A stretch of 64,000 nt of DNA from Brasilonema sennae CENA114. GTDB taxonomy: Bacteria > Cyanobacteriota > Cyanobacteriia > Cyanobacteriales > Nostocaceae. Shown here one piece after another: positions 28,037-38,400 of this stretch. Location: contig NZ_CP030118.1 of NCBI RefSeq assembly GCF_006968745.1, positions 1,054,001-1,118,000 on the forward strand. Reading direction: 5' to 3'. Position 1 is the stretch's first letter; every line of letters starts with the position of its first letter. The notes under the pieces were generated by a model. The model was not told the origin of the DNA and did not search any database. It saw only the letters and a program-made list of their open reading frames with translations. The position numbers and the translations under genes were made by a program.

Positions 28037-29416
28037 ATGGCAAGTGAACTGCTACAACAAGTAAGGGTTATCAACCCTGTTTCTGGAACTGACCAAATTG
28101 CTGATGTCCTTATTGAGGATGGCTATATCAGATCTGTGATGCATCACAGATCTGATGTGCCGGACAACACCCGTGTCAGAGATTGTCAAGGGTTGATATT
28201 AGGACCAGGGTTGGTAGATTTGTATAGCCACTCTGGAGAACCAGGATTTGAAGAACGCGAAACCCTCCAGTCTCTCTTACAAGCTGCTGCTGCTGGGGGC
28301 TTCACACGAATTAGTATCTTACCCGATACATCCCCAGTGATTGATAATCCGGCTGTGGTAGCACAGCTGCAGAAGCGAGGAGGGGAGTTGGAGGTGATGA
28401 GCCACATGAAAAGCCAGCGCCAGGGTGAGCGTAAACTCCGGGAAGATTTACCAGAGCAGGTGACTGGTGTAGAAATCAGGGAGAAGCAAAATTCTCCCTT
28501 GTCCTCATTGTCTTCTCCCCAAGTCAATGTCTGGGGTGCAATTAGTTTGGATGTTGCTGGCAAGCAAATGACTGAATTGGCAAACTTGGCTGCAGTTGGA
28601 GTGGTTGGCTTTACTGATAGTCAGCCTTGGGAAAATTTTGGGCTGGTACGTCGGGTGTTGGAATATATCCAACCTTTGAGGAAACCAGTTGCATTTTGGT
28701 GTTGCGATCGCCAATTGATGGGAAATGGCGTCATCCGGGAAGGTCGAGATGCTATCCGTTTTGGCCTGCCTTTTATACCTTCTAGTGCGGAAACCTCTGC
28801 GATCGCCGCTTTGTTGGAATTAGTCACCGCCACAAATACGCCAGTACATATCATGCGTGTTTCCACTGCTCGCAGTGTCGAACTGATTGCATCCGCTAAA
28901 GCCAGAGGTGTACCGATTACCGTCAGTACCACTTGGATGCACCTTTTACTTGACATGCAAAAAATTCAAAGCTATAATAATACGAACCTGCGTTTAGAAC
29001 CACCTTTGGGGACTTCTAATGACGTAGCAGCGTTACGGCAAGCAGTACGCACAGGTGTTATAGATGCAATAGCCATAGACCACAGACCGTACACCTACGA
29101 AGAGAAAACCGTTGCCTTTGCCGAAGCTCCACCAGGGGCAATTGGTTACGAGTTAGCATTACCCCTTTTATGGCAGCATCTAGTAGAAACAGGAGAATTT
29201 ACAGCATTAGAATTGTGGAAAGCTTTTAGTACTCGTCCGGCGGAGTGTTTACAACAGAGAATAAGTGCGATCGCGCCAGATCAAAAAGCCGAACTCACTT
29301 TATTTGATCCCCAGCAAAACTGGAAAGTCGAAAAGCAAAATCTACATACACTTTCTAGTAATACATTTTGGCTGGGACAGCAATTGACAGGTCGAGTTGT
29401 ACAAACTTGGTGTTAG
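28037..29416 (+). CDS. Dihydroorotase-like amidohydrolase with degenerate active site
   Basis: A 459-residue amidohydrolase of the PyrC type I group (GLVDLYSHSGEPGFEERET; AIAIDHRPYTYEEK). In active enzymes the first motif is DxHxHxR; here the first His is Tyr63, His65 is kept, and the substrate-binding Arg is Gly67. The later DHAPH motif reads DHRPY. Two metal ligands or partners and the orotate-binding Arg are thus missing, so it is probably not catalytic, like the PyrC' pseudo-dihydroorotases that support aspartate transcarbamoylase. Low-complexity inserts lie at about 115-165. The annotation dihydroorotase should not be taken as activity. Confidence 0.8.
   Translation: MASELLQQVRVINPVSGTDQIADVLIEDGYIRSVMHHRSDVPDNTRVRDCQGLILGPGLVDLYSHSGEPGFEERETLQSLLQAAAAGGFTRISILPDTSPVIDNPAVVAQLQKRGGELEVMSHMKSQRQGERKLREDLPEQVTGVEIREKQNSPLSSLSSPQVNVWGAISLDVAGKQMTELANLAAVGVVGFTDSQPWENFGLVRRVLEYIQPLRKPVAFWCCDRQLMGNGVIREGRDAIRFGLPFIPSSAETSAIAALLELVTATNTPVHIMRVSTARSVELIASAKARGVPITVSTTWMHLLLDMQKIQSYNNTNLRLEPPLGTSNDVAALRQAVRTGVIDAIAIDHRPYTYEEKTVAFAEAPPGAIGYELALPLLWQHLVETGEFTALELWKAFSTRPAECLQQRISAIAPDQKAELTLFDPQQNWKVEKQNLHTLSSNTFWLGQQLTGRVVQTWC
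28127..28156. repeat. 30-bp perfect palindrome inside the dihydroorotase-like gene
   Basis: The 30 bases read the same on both strands (half-site atcagatctgtgatg). They coincide exactly with codons 31-40 (IRSVMHHRSD), near the protein surface in the N-terminal beta-sandwich. A perfect palindrome of this length in coding DNA is unlikely by chance. Confidence 0.9.
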
Positions 29417-29438
29417 TTTCTAGAAGTTCCACAATTAA

Positions 29439-29471
29439 AAAGACCCAATTTCTCAAAGAAATTGGGTCTTT
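29439..29471. terminator. Bidirectional terminator hairpin
   Basis: Perfect 15-bp arms (aaagacccaatttct and its complement) with a 3-nt loop lie between the convergent dihydroorotase-like and peptidoglycan-binding genes, followed by short A/T runs. Confidence 0.85.
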
Positions 29472-29484
29472 GACCGCGAATGAA

Positions 29485-30000
29485 TTAACAGAAGATTGTA
29501 TTAATCTTGCTTAATTCAAACCAGGTGCGTTCGCCAATCACTCCATCCACAGTTAACCCTGTGCGCTTTTGCAAAGCTTTGACTGCTTTTTCTGTATTAT
29601 TACCAAAATTACCGTCAATTTTACCCTCGTAAAAGTCGCCGAGTGCTAATCTTTCTTGAACCTTCTTTACAAGTTCTCCCTTGCTATCTTTCTTCAGGAT
29701 AGGCATATCAACTGGCGCATTTTTAAAAAGTGCTCGCCAAGTTTTATCTGCAACAATTCCATCTTGTAGAAGAAACACCTTACCTTGGAAGAGTATAACC
29801 GCATTTTTTGTCTTGGAACCAAATACACCGTCAACAACTTCTTCACCAGGAAATACACAAGCACCCTCGTCATTGAGAGATACAAAAGCACCCGATTTTA
29901 ATAACAGTTTTTGCAGTTCTTTAACAGCGTCACCTTTTGAACCTTCCTTGAGAACAGGCTTGTTAAGTTGAGCAGAAGCAGCTTCATTTGTAATGGTCAT
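29485..30000 (-). CDS. Protein with two peptidoglycan-binding (PGRP-like) domains
   Basis: A 171-residue protein of two PG_binding_1 units: LKEGSKGDAVKELQKLL ... GVFGSKTKNAVILFQ and LKKDSKGELVKKVQERL ... GNFGNNTEKAVKALQ, the second ending VDGVIGERTW. There is no signal peptide and no catalytic domain, so how it meets the cell wall is unclear. The first unit carries a small insert containing two cysteines or acidic residues (DEGACVFPGEEVVDG). Confidence 0.8.
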   Translation of the reverse strand: MTITNEAASAQLNKPVLKEGSKGDAVKELQKLLLKSGAFVSLNDEGACVFPGEEVVDGVFGSKTKNAVILFQGKVFLLQDGIVADKTWRALFKNAPVDMPILKKDSKGELVKKVQERLALGDFYEGKIDGNFGNNTEKAVKALQKRTGLTVDGVIGERTWFELSKINTIFC

Positions 30001-30497
30001 TGTTCTTTCTCAATGTGTTTGTATGCTTAGAACCACTGGCTGATTAGTTCATTCCGCAAAGAAAAATCTGAAACTTAGAAATTTCCCCCAAATCAATGAA
30101 CAGTAAACAGTTACCAGGGAACTGGCTATCTATGGCTGACGCCACGCCTGACGGCTATCGTAGTCTGAAGGACATACTCGAAGGACTTTGGCATTCACGT
30201 TCACTGGAGGATATCAAACCGCCACTCACTAATCGCTTTTGACACTCAGCATGAGTATTCGCTTAATTTAAAGTATGCCCTCTGGGCAGGCTGGTTGAAT
30301 AAAATCGCGAGTGCATCCACAGCAGTCGCTTTGTCTGTTGTTGAAACAATTGATGAAAGCTGACCAACCAGCAGTTCTTATCCAGATTCCTAGGCAAAGT
30401 CGTCGAAGAGTTAAAAACCTTGAACAATTTGAGAGTATCCTCGATATCAAGGTATCATCGGATATTGGCAGGTTGCCATGTGTATTGGTAGACATCA
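30001..30497. other. Gene-free region upstream of mutS
   Basis: A 497-bp gap. The part near 30130-30190 resembles the dispersed repeat at 14690-14830 (tctgaaggacatactcgaagg). A 76-codon plus-strand frame at 30311-30541 overlaps the mutS start and is not convincing. The mutS promoter is expected here. Confidence 0.4.
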
Positions 30498-33173
30498 ATG
30501 AGCGCTTCTTACTCTGCATCCCAAACAACCCAACCCAGTAACCCAACTGCACCTCACGCTGACCATCGGCTGGTGGATCGCAGTAAGCTGACTCAAATGT
30601 TCCAGCATTATGTGGATATCAAGGATAAGTATCCTCACGCGATGCTACTGTATCGAGTGGGAGATTTCTTTGAATGCTACTTTGAAGATGCTGTGACTTT
30701 GGCGCAGGAATTAGAACTCTCCCTCACCAGTAAGCTTGTAGGGGACGTCGGACGGGTGGCGATGAGTGGTGTACCGCATCACGCCTGGGAACGCCACGCG
30801 ACGCAATTGGTGGAAAAAGGGTATGCGGTTGTTATTTGCGACCAAGTGGAAGATGCTGCTGAAGCGGCTGGTCGATTGGTGCGGCGGGAAGTTACCCGTA
30901 TCCTCACCCCTGGAACTTTGCTAGAAGAAGGAATGCTCAAGTCAAGTCGCAATAATTACCTTGCGGCTGTGGTGATTGCTGGAGAGCATTGGGGTTTGGC
31001 TTATGCAGATATTTCTACTGGTGAATTCCTCACTACGCAAGGTAGCAATTTAGAGCATTTGACACAGGAACTGATGCGCTTGCAGCCTGCGGAAGTCCTC
31101 GTTCCGACGAACGCACCAGACTTGAGAAGTTTACTGCTGCGTGCAGGAGAAAAATCGGAACATTTACCTGAATGTTTGCCACCATCTTTTTGTTATTGTT
31201 TGCGATCGCAAATTCCCTTCTCTCAAGCAGAAGCAAGAGCAAGATTGTTGCAAAAATTTAAAGTGCGCTCCTTAGAAGGACTTGGCTGTGACCAACTCCC
31301 CCTAGCCGTCCGCGCTGCAGGTGGGTTGCTGGAATATTTAGAAGATACACAAAAAGAAAACGCGATTCCTTTACAGTTGTTACGCACCTATACCCTCACT
31401 GACTTTTTAATTGTTGATTATCAAACTCGACGTAACCTAGAAATTACGCAAACAGTCCGCGATGGTAGTTTTGTTGGTTCGCTTTTATGGGCTTTGGATA
31501 GAACCAGTACAGCGATGGGCAGTCGTGCGTTACGACGGTGGTTATTGCAACCGTTACTAGATGTTAAGGGTATTCGTTCCCGGCAAGACACTATCCAAGA
31601 ATTGGTAGAAAATACAACTCTTCGTCAAGAACTACGGCAGTTGTTACGTCAAATTTATGACTTAGAACGGCTGACGGGACGGGCAGGTTCTGGTACTGCT
31701 CATGCAAGAGATTTAGTTGCTTTGGCAGACTCACTCTCTCGTTTACCAGAATTATCCCGCTTGGTGGCTAGTGCTCATTCTCCATTTCTCAAAGCATTGC
31801 AGAAGGTACCACCTGTTTTAGAAGAATTGGCACAGAAAATTCGCGCTCATCTGGTGGAGTCACCACCTATACATATCAAAGAAGGCGGGTTGATTCGCTC
31901 TGGGATAAATACTCAATTGGACGAAAGACGTGCAACTGTCGAAGACGACCAAAAATGGATTGCCAATTTGGAAGTTGACGAGAGAGCAAAGACGGGAATT
32001 CCGACGCTGAAAGTGGGATTTAACAAAACTTTTGGTTATTACATCAGCATTTCTCGTGCAAAAGCTGACCAAGTTCCGTCTAATTATATACGCAAGCAAA
32101 CGCTGGTGAATGAAGAACGCTACATCACGCCAGAGTTGAAAGAACGGGAAGCGCGGATTCTCACGGCGCGAGATGATTTGAATCAGTTGGAATATGAGAT
32201 TTTTGTGGCGTTGCGGGAAGAAGTGGGGGGAGAAGCGGAAGTTATTCGCAATATTTCCCGTGCGGTAGCAGCGGCGGATGTGTTGTGTGGGTTGGCTGAG
32301 TTGGCGGTTTATCAAGGTTATTGTCGTCCGGAGATGGTGGAGGGACGAGAAATTAATATTGTGGATGGACGTCATCCGGTGGTGGAACAGTCTTTGCCTG
32401 CGGGTTTCTTTGTGCCGAATTCGACGTCATTAGGAGGGGAAACGAACCGCAGAGGCGCAGAGAACGCAGAGGAGGAAGAGGAGAAGGGAAGAAAGAGACA
32501 AGGAGAAAGAGGAGGGAAGGAAAGTTCTCTCATTCCCTCACTCCCTGACTCGCCCCATCCTGATTTGATTATCCTTACTGGTCCGAATGCGAGTGGTAAG
32601 AGTTGTTATTTGCGTCAGGTGGGGTTAATTCAGCTGATGGCGCAGATTGGTAGTTTTGTGCCTGCTGGGTCTGCTAGGTTGGGAGTGTGCGATCGCATTT
32701 TTACTCGTGTAGGTGCAGTAGATGACTTGGCGACGGGTCAATCGACTTTTATGGTGGAGATGAATGAGACGGCGAATATTCTCAACCATGCAACGTCGAG
32801 ATCACTCGTGTTGTTGGATGAGATTGGCAGGGGAACCGCAACGTTTGATGGTCTTTCTATTGCTTGGGCTGTGGCGGAGTACATTGCAACGGAGATTCTG
32901 GCGCGGACGATTTTTGCGACGCACTACCATGAGTTAAATGAATTGGCTTCGCTATTGCCAAATATTGCTAATTACCAAGTGACGGTGAAGGAGTTAGCTG
33001 ACCAAATTATCTTTTTGCACCAAGTCCAACCAGGAGGTGCTGATAAGTCTTACGGAATTGAAGCGGGAAGGTTGGCGGGTTTACCTAAGGTTGTGATTGC
33101 ACGGGCAAAACAAGTGATGGGGCAAATTGAAAAGCACAGCAAGATTGCTATGGGACTGCAAAATTTGGAATAG
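30498..33173 (+). CDS. mutS: DNA mismatch repair ATPase MutS
   Basis: An 891-residue MutS. The N-terminal mismatch-binding domain has the Phe-x-Glu wedge in [14 protein letters not shown]. The connector, lever and clamp follow. The ATPase has Walker [18 protein letters not shown] and Walker B/signature [20 protein letters not shown]. MutS detects mismatches and recruits MutL in post-replication repair. Just before the ATPase, at about residues 644-687, is a low-complexity charged insert ([20 protein letters not shown]) coded by intergenic-type repeat DNA. Length is otherwise normal. Confidence 0.97.
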   Translation: MSASYSASQTTQPSNPTAPHADHRLVDRSKLTQMFQHYVDIKDKYPHAMLLYRVGDFFECYFEDAVTLAQELELSLTSKLVGDVGRVAMSGVPHHAWERHATQLVEKGYAVVICDQVEDAAEAAGRLVRREVTRILTPGTLLEEGMLKSSRNNYLAAVVIAGEHWGLAYADISTGEFLTTQGSNLEHLTQELMRLQPAEVLVPTNAPDLRSLLLRAGEKSEHLPECLPPSFCYCLRSQIPFSQAEARARLLQKFKVRSLEGLGCDQLPLAVRAAGGLLEYLEDTQKENAIPLQLLRTYTLTDFLIVDYQTRRNLEITQTVRDGSFVGSLLWALDRTSTAMGSRALRRWLLQPLLDVKGIRSRQDTIQELVENTTLRQELRQLLRQIYDLERLTGRAGSGTAHARDLVALADSLSRLPELSRLVASAHSPFLKALQKVPPVLEELAQKIRAHLVESPPIHIKEGGLIRSGINTQLDERRATVEDDQKWIANLEVDERAKTGIPTLKVGFNKTFGYYISISRAKADQVPSNYIRKQTLVNEERYITPELKEREARILTARDDLNQLEYEIFVALREEVGGEAEVIRNISRAVAAADVLCGLAELAVYQGYCRPEMVEGREINIVDGRHPVVEQSLPAGFFVPNSTSLGGETNRRGAENAEEEEEKGRKRQGERGGKESSLIPSLPDSPHPDLIILTGPNASGKSCYLRQVGLIQLMAQIGSFVPAGSARLGVCDRIFTRVGAVDDLATGQSTFMVEMNETANILNHATSRSLVLLDEIGRGTATFDGLSIAWAVAEYIATEILARTIFATHYHELNELASLLPNIANYQVTVKELADQIIFLHQVQPGGADKSYGIEAGRLAGLPKVVIARAKQVMGQIEKHSKIAMGLQNLE
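32430..32555 (+). repeat. Dispersed intergenic repeat captured in frame by mutS
   Basis: The stretch aaccgcagaggcgcagagaac...agaggaggaagaggagaag matches the style of a very common Nostocales intergenic repeat (cgcagaggcgcagag) followed by ctcattccctcactccctgac heptamers. It adds about 40 residues to MutS without breaking the frame. Confidence 0.7.
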
Positions 33174-33298
33174 TTATTGTCGAATAACGAGATTATTTGT
33201 CGTCGTTAACAGATTAATGTCGTGAAGCTTTATCGGTCTTTCATAGCCCTTGGTGAGTAGCGATAGGTTCACTGCTGCGCTGCGTGCAGAACGCCCCC

Positions 33299-36200
33299 TC
33301 ACGCAGCCCAATCCTTACACAGTAACTCTGCTTGTTGCAGGACTGTCACCATCGCCTTCTCTTGCTTTTCTGGTGGATAGCCGTATTTCCGCAGTAAGCG
33401 CTTGACTAAGCGCCGGAGATTGGCTTTGACGCTTTCTTTCTGTGTCCAGTCAATAGTAACGTTGCGGCGAACTGTATCTATTAGGTCACGAGCGATCGCT
33501 TTGAGGGTATCATCGCCTAATGCTTGGACTGAGGTATCAGTTAAATCCAGGGCATCGTAAAAAGCGAGTTCATCTTCAGATAACCCCAGATTTTCGCCTC
33601 GCTTTGTCGCTTCCCGGATTTCTTTTGCTAGTGCAATTAATTCGCTCATCACTTGGGCGGTTTCAATAGCCCGGTTCTGGTAACGTTGAATTGTGTGTTC
33701 TAGCATTTCGGCAAAGGAACGGGACTGTACCAAGTTACGATGCGATCGCGTTTTGATTTCGTCGTTGATTAATTTCCGCAGCAGTTCTAAAGCTAGGTGA
33801 CGTTGGGGTAATTGGCGGACATCTGCTAAAAATTCATCGGAGAGGATGGAAATATCAGGATTCTTCACCCCAGCAGCAGCGAAAATATCTAGCACCTCAT
33901 TACTCGCAACGGCGTTAGAGACAATTTGGCGAATTGCAGTATCTACATCTTCGGGACTTTTACCCCCAGTTGTGGTATGTTTCACGAAGGCAGCGCGGAT
34001 TGCCTGAAATAAACCGACTTCATCCCGAATTTCTATGGCTTCATCACTGGAACTGCACAATGCAAAAGCTTTGGCTAATTCATTCACAACTTGGATAAAC
34101 TGCTGTTGTCCATCTTCCAGTCCGAGAATATGATCCATTGCGGCGGGGATGATGGAGACACGCTGGGTTGCAGTACCTGTAAAGAACAGCGAATAGTCGA
34201 AACCGTCTAACAGTGCTGTGACGTTTTCGTATTTTGATAGCATGAGAGCGATCGCTTGTTCTTGAGGAATGCCTGTTTGACCTTGGCTGTCAGCAGTATA
34301 ATCTCTCAGAGCTGATCTGAGTTGGTCAGCAATACCCAAGTAGTCCACAACTAAACCGCCTGGTTTGTCTTTGAAGACGCGGTTAACTCTGGCTATAGCT
34401 TGCATTAAACCATGACCACGCATTGGTTTATCTATGTAGATACTGTGCAAACATGGCGCATCAAATCCTGTTAGCCACATATCCCGGACAATTACCAATT
34501 TCATCGGGTCATGTTCATTTTTAAATCGCTTTGCTAGTGCTTTACGTCTGGATTTATTGCGGATATGGGGTTGAAATTCTAGAGGATCTGCTGCGGAACC
34601 TGTCATTACAACTTTCAGGTTTCCTTTGTCGTCGTCGAGATGATGCCAATCAGGGCGAATTTTGATAATTGCATCGTACAAATTTACGCAAATTTGACGA
34701 CTCATGCAGACAATCATTGCCTTCCCGTCGATAATTTCTTGGCGACGTTCAAAATGTTCTACAATGTCTTTTGCAACTAGGGCAATGCGTTTTTCTGCTC
34801 CTACCAAAGCTGCTAATTTTGCCCATTTGGTTTTTAACTGTTCTCTGGTTGACTGTTCCTCACCTTCGGTGACTTCTTCAAATTCTGGGTCAATATGAGG
34901 ACGTTCTGATTCTGATAGTTCCAATCTTGCCATGCGTCCTTCATAGTAAATGCGGACAGTGGCTTCATCTTCAACTGCTCTTTGAATATCGTAAATATCA
35001 ATATATTCACCAAATATTGCTGGTGTATTAATATCAGTTGATTCTATGGGAGTTCCTGTAAAGCCAATAAATGAGGCGTTAGGTAAAGCATCTCTTAAAT
35101 GTTTCGCAAAGCCATAAGCTATATACGTGTTGCTTTCATCTTGAGTTGTGACTACACGCGCCTCTAATCCATATTGGCTACGGTGTGCTTCATCAGCAAT
35201 CACAACGATGTTGCGACGGGGAGAAAGTTCGGGGTATTGTTGCCTTGGTTCTGGTGCGAATTTCTGAATGGTGGTAAAGACAACGCCACCAGAGGACACT
35301 TGTAGAAGTTCTGTTAAATTTTCCCTATCTTGCGCTTGGACTGGGTTCTGGCGCAGTAAGTCAGAACAGTAAGCAAAGGTATTAAATAATTGGTCGTCTA
35401 AATCGTTGCGATCTGTGAGAATTACCAGAGTGGGGTTTGCCATTTCTGGATTCTGGATAATTTTTCCGGCGTAGAATGCCATTGTTAAACTCTTACCGCT
35501 ACCTTGAGTGTGCCACACCACACCCACACGTTTATCACCTACGGGTGATGTGGCTATCACAGTGCGTTCAATGGCTTTATTGACTGCATGGAATTGGTGG
35601 TATCCTGCCATTTTTTTGGTAATGTCGCTACCGTCTACTTCAAAAACAATGAAGTGTTGCAGTAAGTCGAGAAAACGGTGTTTTTCAAAGATACCTTTAA
35701 TTAAAACTTCCAGTTCTGCGGTTTTTTTAGGGGCGATGTCTTCTCCATCAATTGTGCGCCAAGGCATGAAGCGTTCCCAGTCGGCGGTGAGGGTTCCGAC
35801 TCTGGCTTCTGTGCCGTCGGAAACTACTAATATTTCGTTGTAGGGAAATAAACTAGGGATATCTTGTTTATAGGTTTGGAGTTGGTTAAATGCGCCTTTA
35901 ATTGTGGCGTTTTCGGTGACTGGATTTTTGAGTTCAATTGCAGCTAAAGGTAAGCCGTTGATGAAGACTACAACATCAGGACGGCGTTCTTTTTTATTTT
36001 CAATAACAGTAAATTGATTAACTACCAGCCAGTCGTTATTGTCTGGGTTGGTAAAGTCGATTAATTTAACTTGGTCGTAGACAATTCTTTCTGATGTTTG
36101 GTATTCAACATTTACCCCATCGGTGAGCAATTTGTGGAAGCGGCGATTGTTTTCAAATAAATTAGGTGTGTCAGTGCGGGTAAGTTTGCGAATGGCTTCT

Positions 36201-36406
36201 TCTATTGCGTCGGCGGGAATTTGAGGGTTAATTGTTTCTAGGGAAGAACGCAGACGGTTAATGAGGACAACATCGGCGTAGTCTTGGCGTTCCGCGTTGG
36301 GTTCACCAGGGGCAATTTCCGAGGCGTTGAGGGTAGTGTAGTTTAATTGTTCAAACCATTCGAGAGTAGCGGCTTCTACATCGCCTTCGGTTAATTTTCC
36401 TGACAC
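33299..36406 (-). CDS. hsdR: Type I restriction enzyme, R (translocase/endonuclease) subunit
   Basis: A 1035-residue HsdR. The N-terminal PD-(D/E)xK nuclease has [21 protein letters not shown]. The SF2 translocase has Walker [20 protein letters not shown], the DEAH box [10 protein letters not shown] and the later motifs ([33 protein letters not shown]). It cuts unmodified DNA after translocation, together with HsdM and HsdS. The start is a GTG at 36406 preceded by AAGGA. It is the last gene of the operon, 134 bp after the small PIN-partner gene. Confidence 0.95.
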   Translation of the reverse strand: MSGKLTEGDVEAATLEWFEQLNYTTLNASEIAPGEPNAERQDYADVVLINRLRSSLETINPQIPADAIEEAIRKLTRTDTPNLFENNRRFHKLLTDGVNVEYQTSERIVYDQVKLIDFTNPDNNDWLVVNQFTVIENKKERRPDVVVFINGLPLAAIELKNPVTENATIKGAFNQLQTYKQDIPSLFPYNEILVVSDGTEARVGTLTADWERFMPWRTIDGEDIAPKKTAELEVLIKGIFEKHRFLDLLQHFIVFEVDGSDITKKMAGYHQFHAVNKAIERTVIATSPVGDKRVGVVWHTQGSGKSLTMAFYAGKIIQNPEMANPTLVILTDRNDLDDQLFNTFAYCSDLLRQNPVQAQDRENLTELLQVSSGGVVFTTIQKFAPEPRQQYPELSPRRNIVVIADEAHRSQYGLEARVVTTQDESNTYIAYGFAKHLRDALPNASFIGFTGTPIESTDINTPAIFGEYIDIYDIQRAVEDEATVRIYYEGRMARLELSESERPHIDPEFEEVTEGEEQSTREQLKTKWAKLAALVGAEKRIALVAKDIVEHFERRQEIIDGKAMIVCMSRQICVNLYDAIIKIRPDWHHLDDDKGNLKVVMTGSAADPLEFQPHIRNKSRRKALAKRFKNEHDPMKLVIVRDMWLTGFDAPCLHSIYIDKPMRGHGLMQAIARVNRVFKDKPGGLVVDYLGIADQLRSALRDYTADSQGQTGIPQEQAIALMLSKYENVTALLDGFDYSLFFTGTATQRVSIIPAAMDHILGLEDGQQQFIQVVNELAKAFALCSSSDEAIEIRDEVGLFQAIRAAFVKHTTTGGKSPEDVDTAIRQIVSNAVASNEVLDIFAAAGVKNPDISILSDEFLADVRQLPQRHLALELLRKLINDEIKTRSHRNLVQSRSFAEMLEHTIQRYQNRAIETAQVMSELIALAKEIREATKRGENLGLSEDELAFYDALDLTDTSVQALGDDTLKAIARDLIDTVRRNVTIDWTQKESVKANLRRLVKRLLRKYGYPPEKQEKAMVTVLQQAELLCKDWAA

Positions 36407-36540
36407 CGTTATGAGTCCTTTGAAACTTGCTGTTGGTATCTATTTTGGCATAAGGAACCTAACCCCCCTGCCCCCTTCCCTGCTAGGGAAGGGGGGAAAT
36501 AGAATTATTTAGGGCAACCACATCTAAAAATTGTAACTTA

Positions 36541-36750
36541 TCACTCATCGTCTTGATAAGCTTTAATTTTTTCATACAAACTATCAACATCCTCCTGAAC
36601 AAACAGTTTTTCTTTTAGTTGTAAATAATCACCTTCGCCTAATTTACAAGCAGCCCAGAATTTCATCACTTTGGATGGCTCTAGATGTGTGAGTAGAACT
36701 TGTATTACTTCTTGTAAATTTTGCTGTTCATTAATAACTTTAATTGTCAT
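36541..36750 (-). CDS. Small protein paired with the PIN toxin (putative antitoxin)
   Basis: A 69-residue acidic helical protein (VINEQQNLQEVIQVLLTHLE near its start; VQEDVDSLYEKIKAYQDDE at the end). No domain is recognised. Its start overlaps the end of the PIN gene by 11 bp, so the two are co-translated. The position suggests an antitoxin, though the order (toxin first) is the reverse of classic vapBC. Confidence 0.6.
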   Translation of the reverse strand: MTIKVINEQQNLQEVIQVLLTHLEPSKVMKFWAACKLGEGDYLQLKEKLFVQEDVDSLYEKIKAYQDDE

Positions 36751-37180
36751 CTTCTATATCCAAAATAAAATCAGTAGGGTTGATTGTTTTAAGTGTTAAG
36801 CTTTGAGAGCGATTGATTAATCTCTTATCGCAAGTGATAAAATAATCACTTTGAGAAGCTTCGGCACAAGCAACGTGGAGAGCATCAATGGCTTTAATCC
36901 CTTGTTGTTCTAGTTGTTTTGCTCTCGCTCTAATGTTTTCATCTAGTAATACTCTCAATGTAGCTATTTGTAAGTATCGCTCCATTGACTGTTGGTTTAC
37001 AGGAAACGGGTTACGGCTATTTTCATATTCTAGAACTGAAGAACTAACTAATTCTATTAATTTTGCTTCGACCATTTGTAAAATTAAGATGACCGCTTGT
37101 GTTTCTAGAAATATTTTTGGCTGTGTTTGGTCATCAAAGGGGCGGTTATAAATACTTATATCTAAATAAACCCTGGTCAT
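36740..37180 (-). CDS. PIN-domain ribonuclease (VapC-like toxin)
   Basis: A 146-residue PIN domain with acidic residues in the expected places: Asp in VYLDISIYNRPFDDQ, Glu in SSVLEYENS, Asp in GIKAIDALHVACAE, and Asp in DYFITCDKRLINRS. PIN toxins cleave RNA with Mg2+. The ATG overlaps the hsdS stop by 4 bp (ATGA), placing the toxin inside the restriction operon between hsdS and hsdR. Confidence 0.85.
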   Translation of the reverse strand: MTRVYLDISIYNRPFDDQTQPKIFLETQAVILILQMVEAKLIELVSSSVLEYENSRNPFPVNQQSMERYLQIATLRVLLDENIRARAKQLEQQGIKAIDALHVACAEASQSDYFITCDKRLINRSQSLTLKTINPTDFILDIEDDN

Positions 37181-38400
37181 GTCGCCGCCTCTAATACTTT
37201 CTCAGCTTCTTTGACACGGATTTCGCCTGATAGGAGTTTGGGTAGTAGGGTGTCGCGGATAGATGCGAGTGTCTGTGATTCTTGCTCATTCGCGCCAATT
37301 TTATCTTCGATAATTCTAAGAGGTTGACTAATTTTTTGTTGTTCAAAAAAAGGTGGAATAACTAAATCAACCTTACGCAATTCACTTTGGCGTATACCAA
37401 GAACAGTTGTACCAGTAGCTCTAGCATGAAGTTGTTCTTGTACGAACGATGACAGCATTAAAAATTTTAAATAAGTATTATCCATAACTCCAGGCTTACC
37501 CCGAAGTGTTATTAAACGTTGAGCAAGTGCAACTTTTCGCCCATCAAGTTGTGCAATTTCTCCTAGTGGAGCTTCCGTTGTCATCAGAACATCACCACGT
37601 TCTGGAAATCCCCGACGCATCCACAAATCATAATTTTTGGGTGCAATATATTCCTGTGGTTCGTTAATTCGCCCGTCTTTAACAATTTTGGCTGTAATTA
37701 AAGGAATACCAGATAAAGTTTTTGTAGGGGTTTTTCCTCGGTAATCAATTATTGCAGCCATACAGTCTTCTAATGGCAGTATTTGCCAGGTGTCAGGAAA
37801 GCTATCATCTTTAAACCAGGAATTAAAGATTGCCCGTGCGATCGCTTCCAGCGTTTGGTTCATCTCCCGGTTTAGTTCGATTTTGTCGTCGAGAGAGGAG
37901 AGGATTTGGGCGATCGCTTTTTGTTCAGGCAGGGGAGGAAGAGGAATAGGCAAGCATTTTATAGTTGGGATATTTGTGTATCCTTGAACAGAACCACTTT
38001 TGTAAGCAGAGTGTGCTTGTTTAAACAAATTACTAGTTACTACGTAGTACAAAAAATCTGGATGTAGGACTGATTGATCTGGTCGTAAAATGGCTACTGA
38101 ACTTGATACACCAAAATAGTCTGTATCTTTATATCTATATGCGTTTCCAAAAGTTCCAATAATACCTATTAAGACATCCCCAGTTTGAAGTCTACGTGTT
38201 GCTTTCGACTTTTTAGAAAATAGTTTTTCAAAGTCTTCTTCACTTATAAAATCAACATCATCTAGTTTGAGATTACCGGAGCCTATATTTTTAGATGTTA
38301 AATACGGAATACCAAAAGTTTGACGAGTAACTTTGGAATGGGCACCATCTCCAACAGAGCATACATCCCGTATTGTTGTCCACAAAAACTCACTTGCCAT
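37177..38400 (-). CDS. hsdS: Type I restriction-modification, S (specificity) subunit
   Basis: A 407-residue HsdS with two target recognition domains and two conserved helices: PLPPLPEQKAIAQILSSLDD (central) and PPFFEQQKISQPLRIIEDK (C-terminal). HsdS chooses the bipartite DNA target for methylation and cleavage. The start at 38400 ([14 protein letters not shown]) is preferred over an in-frame start 57 bp earlier because it overlaps the end of the upstream chimera gene in the same way that gene overlaps hsdM. Confidence 0.92.
   Translation of the reverse strand: MASEFLWTTIRDVCSVGDGAHSKVTRQTFGIPYLTSKNIGSGNLKLDDVDFISEEDFEKLFSKKSKATRRLQTGDVLIGIIGTFGNAYRYKDTDYFGVSSSVAILRPDQSVLHPDFLYYVVTSNLFKQAHSAYKSGSVQGYTNIPTIKCLPIPLPPLPEQKAIAQILSSLDDKIELNREMNQTLEAIARAIFNSWFKDDSFPDTWQILPLEDCMAAIIDYRGKTPTKTLSGIPLITAKIVKDGRINEPQEYIAPKNYDLWMRRGFPERGDVLMTTEAPLGEIAQLDGRKVALAQRLITLRGKPGVMDNTYLKFLMLSSFVQEQLHARATGTTVLGIRQSELRKVDLVIPPFFEQQKISQPLRIIEDKIGANEQESQTLASIRDTLLPKLLSGEIRVKEAEKVLEAAT

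Noticed and set aside
30311..30541. 76-codon frame upstream of mutS
   Set aside because: Overlaps the mutS start in another frame and has no recognisable domain.
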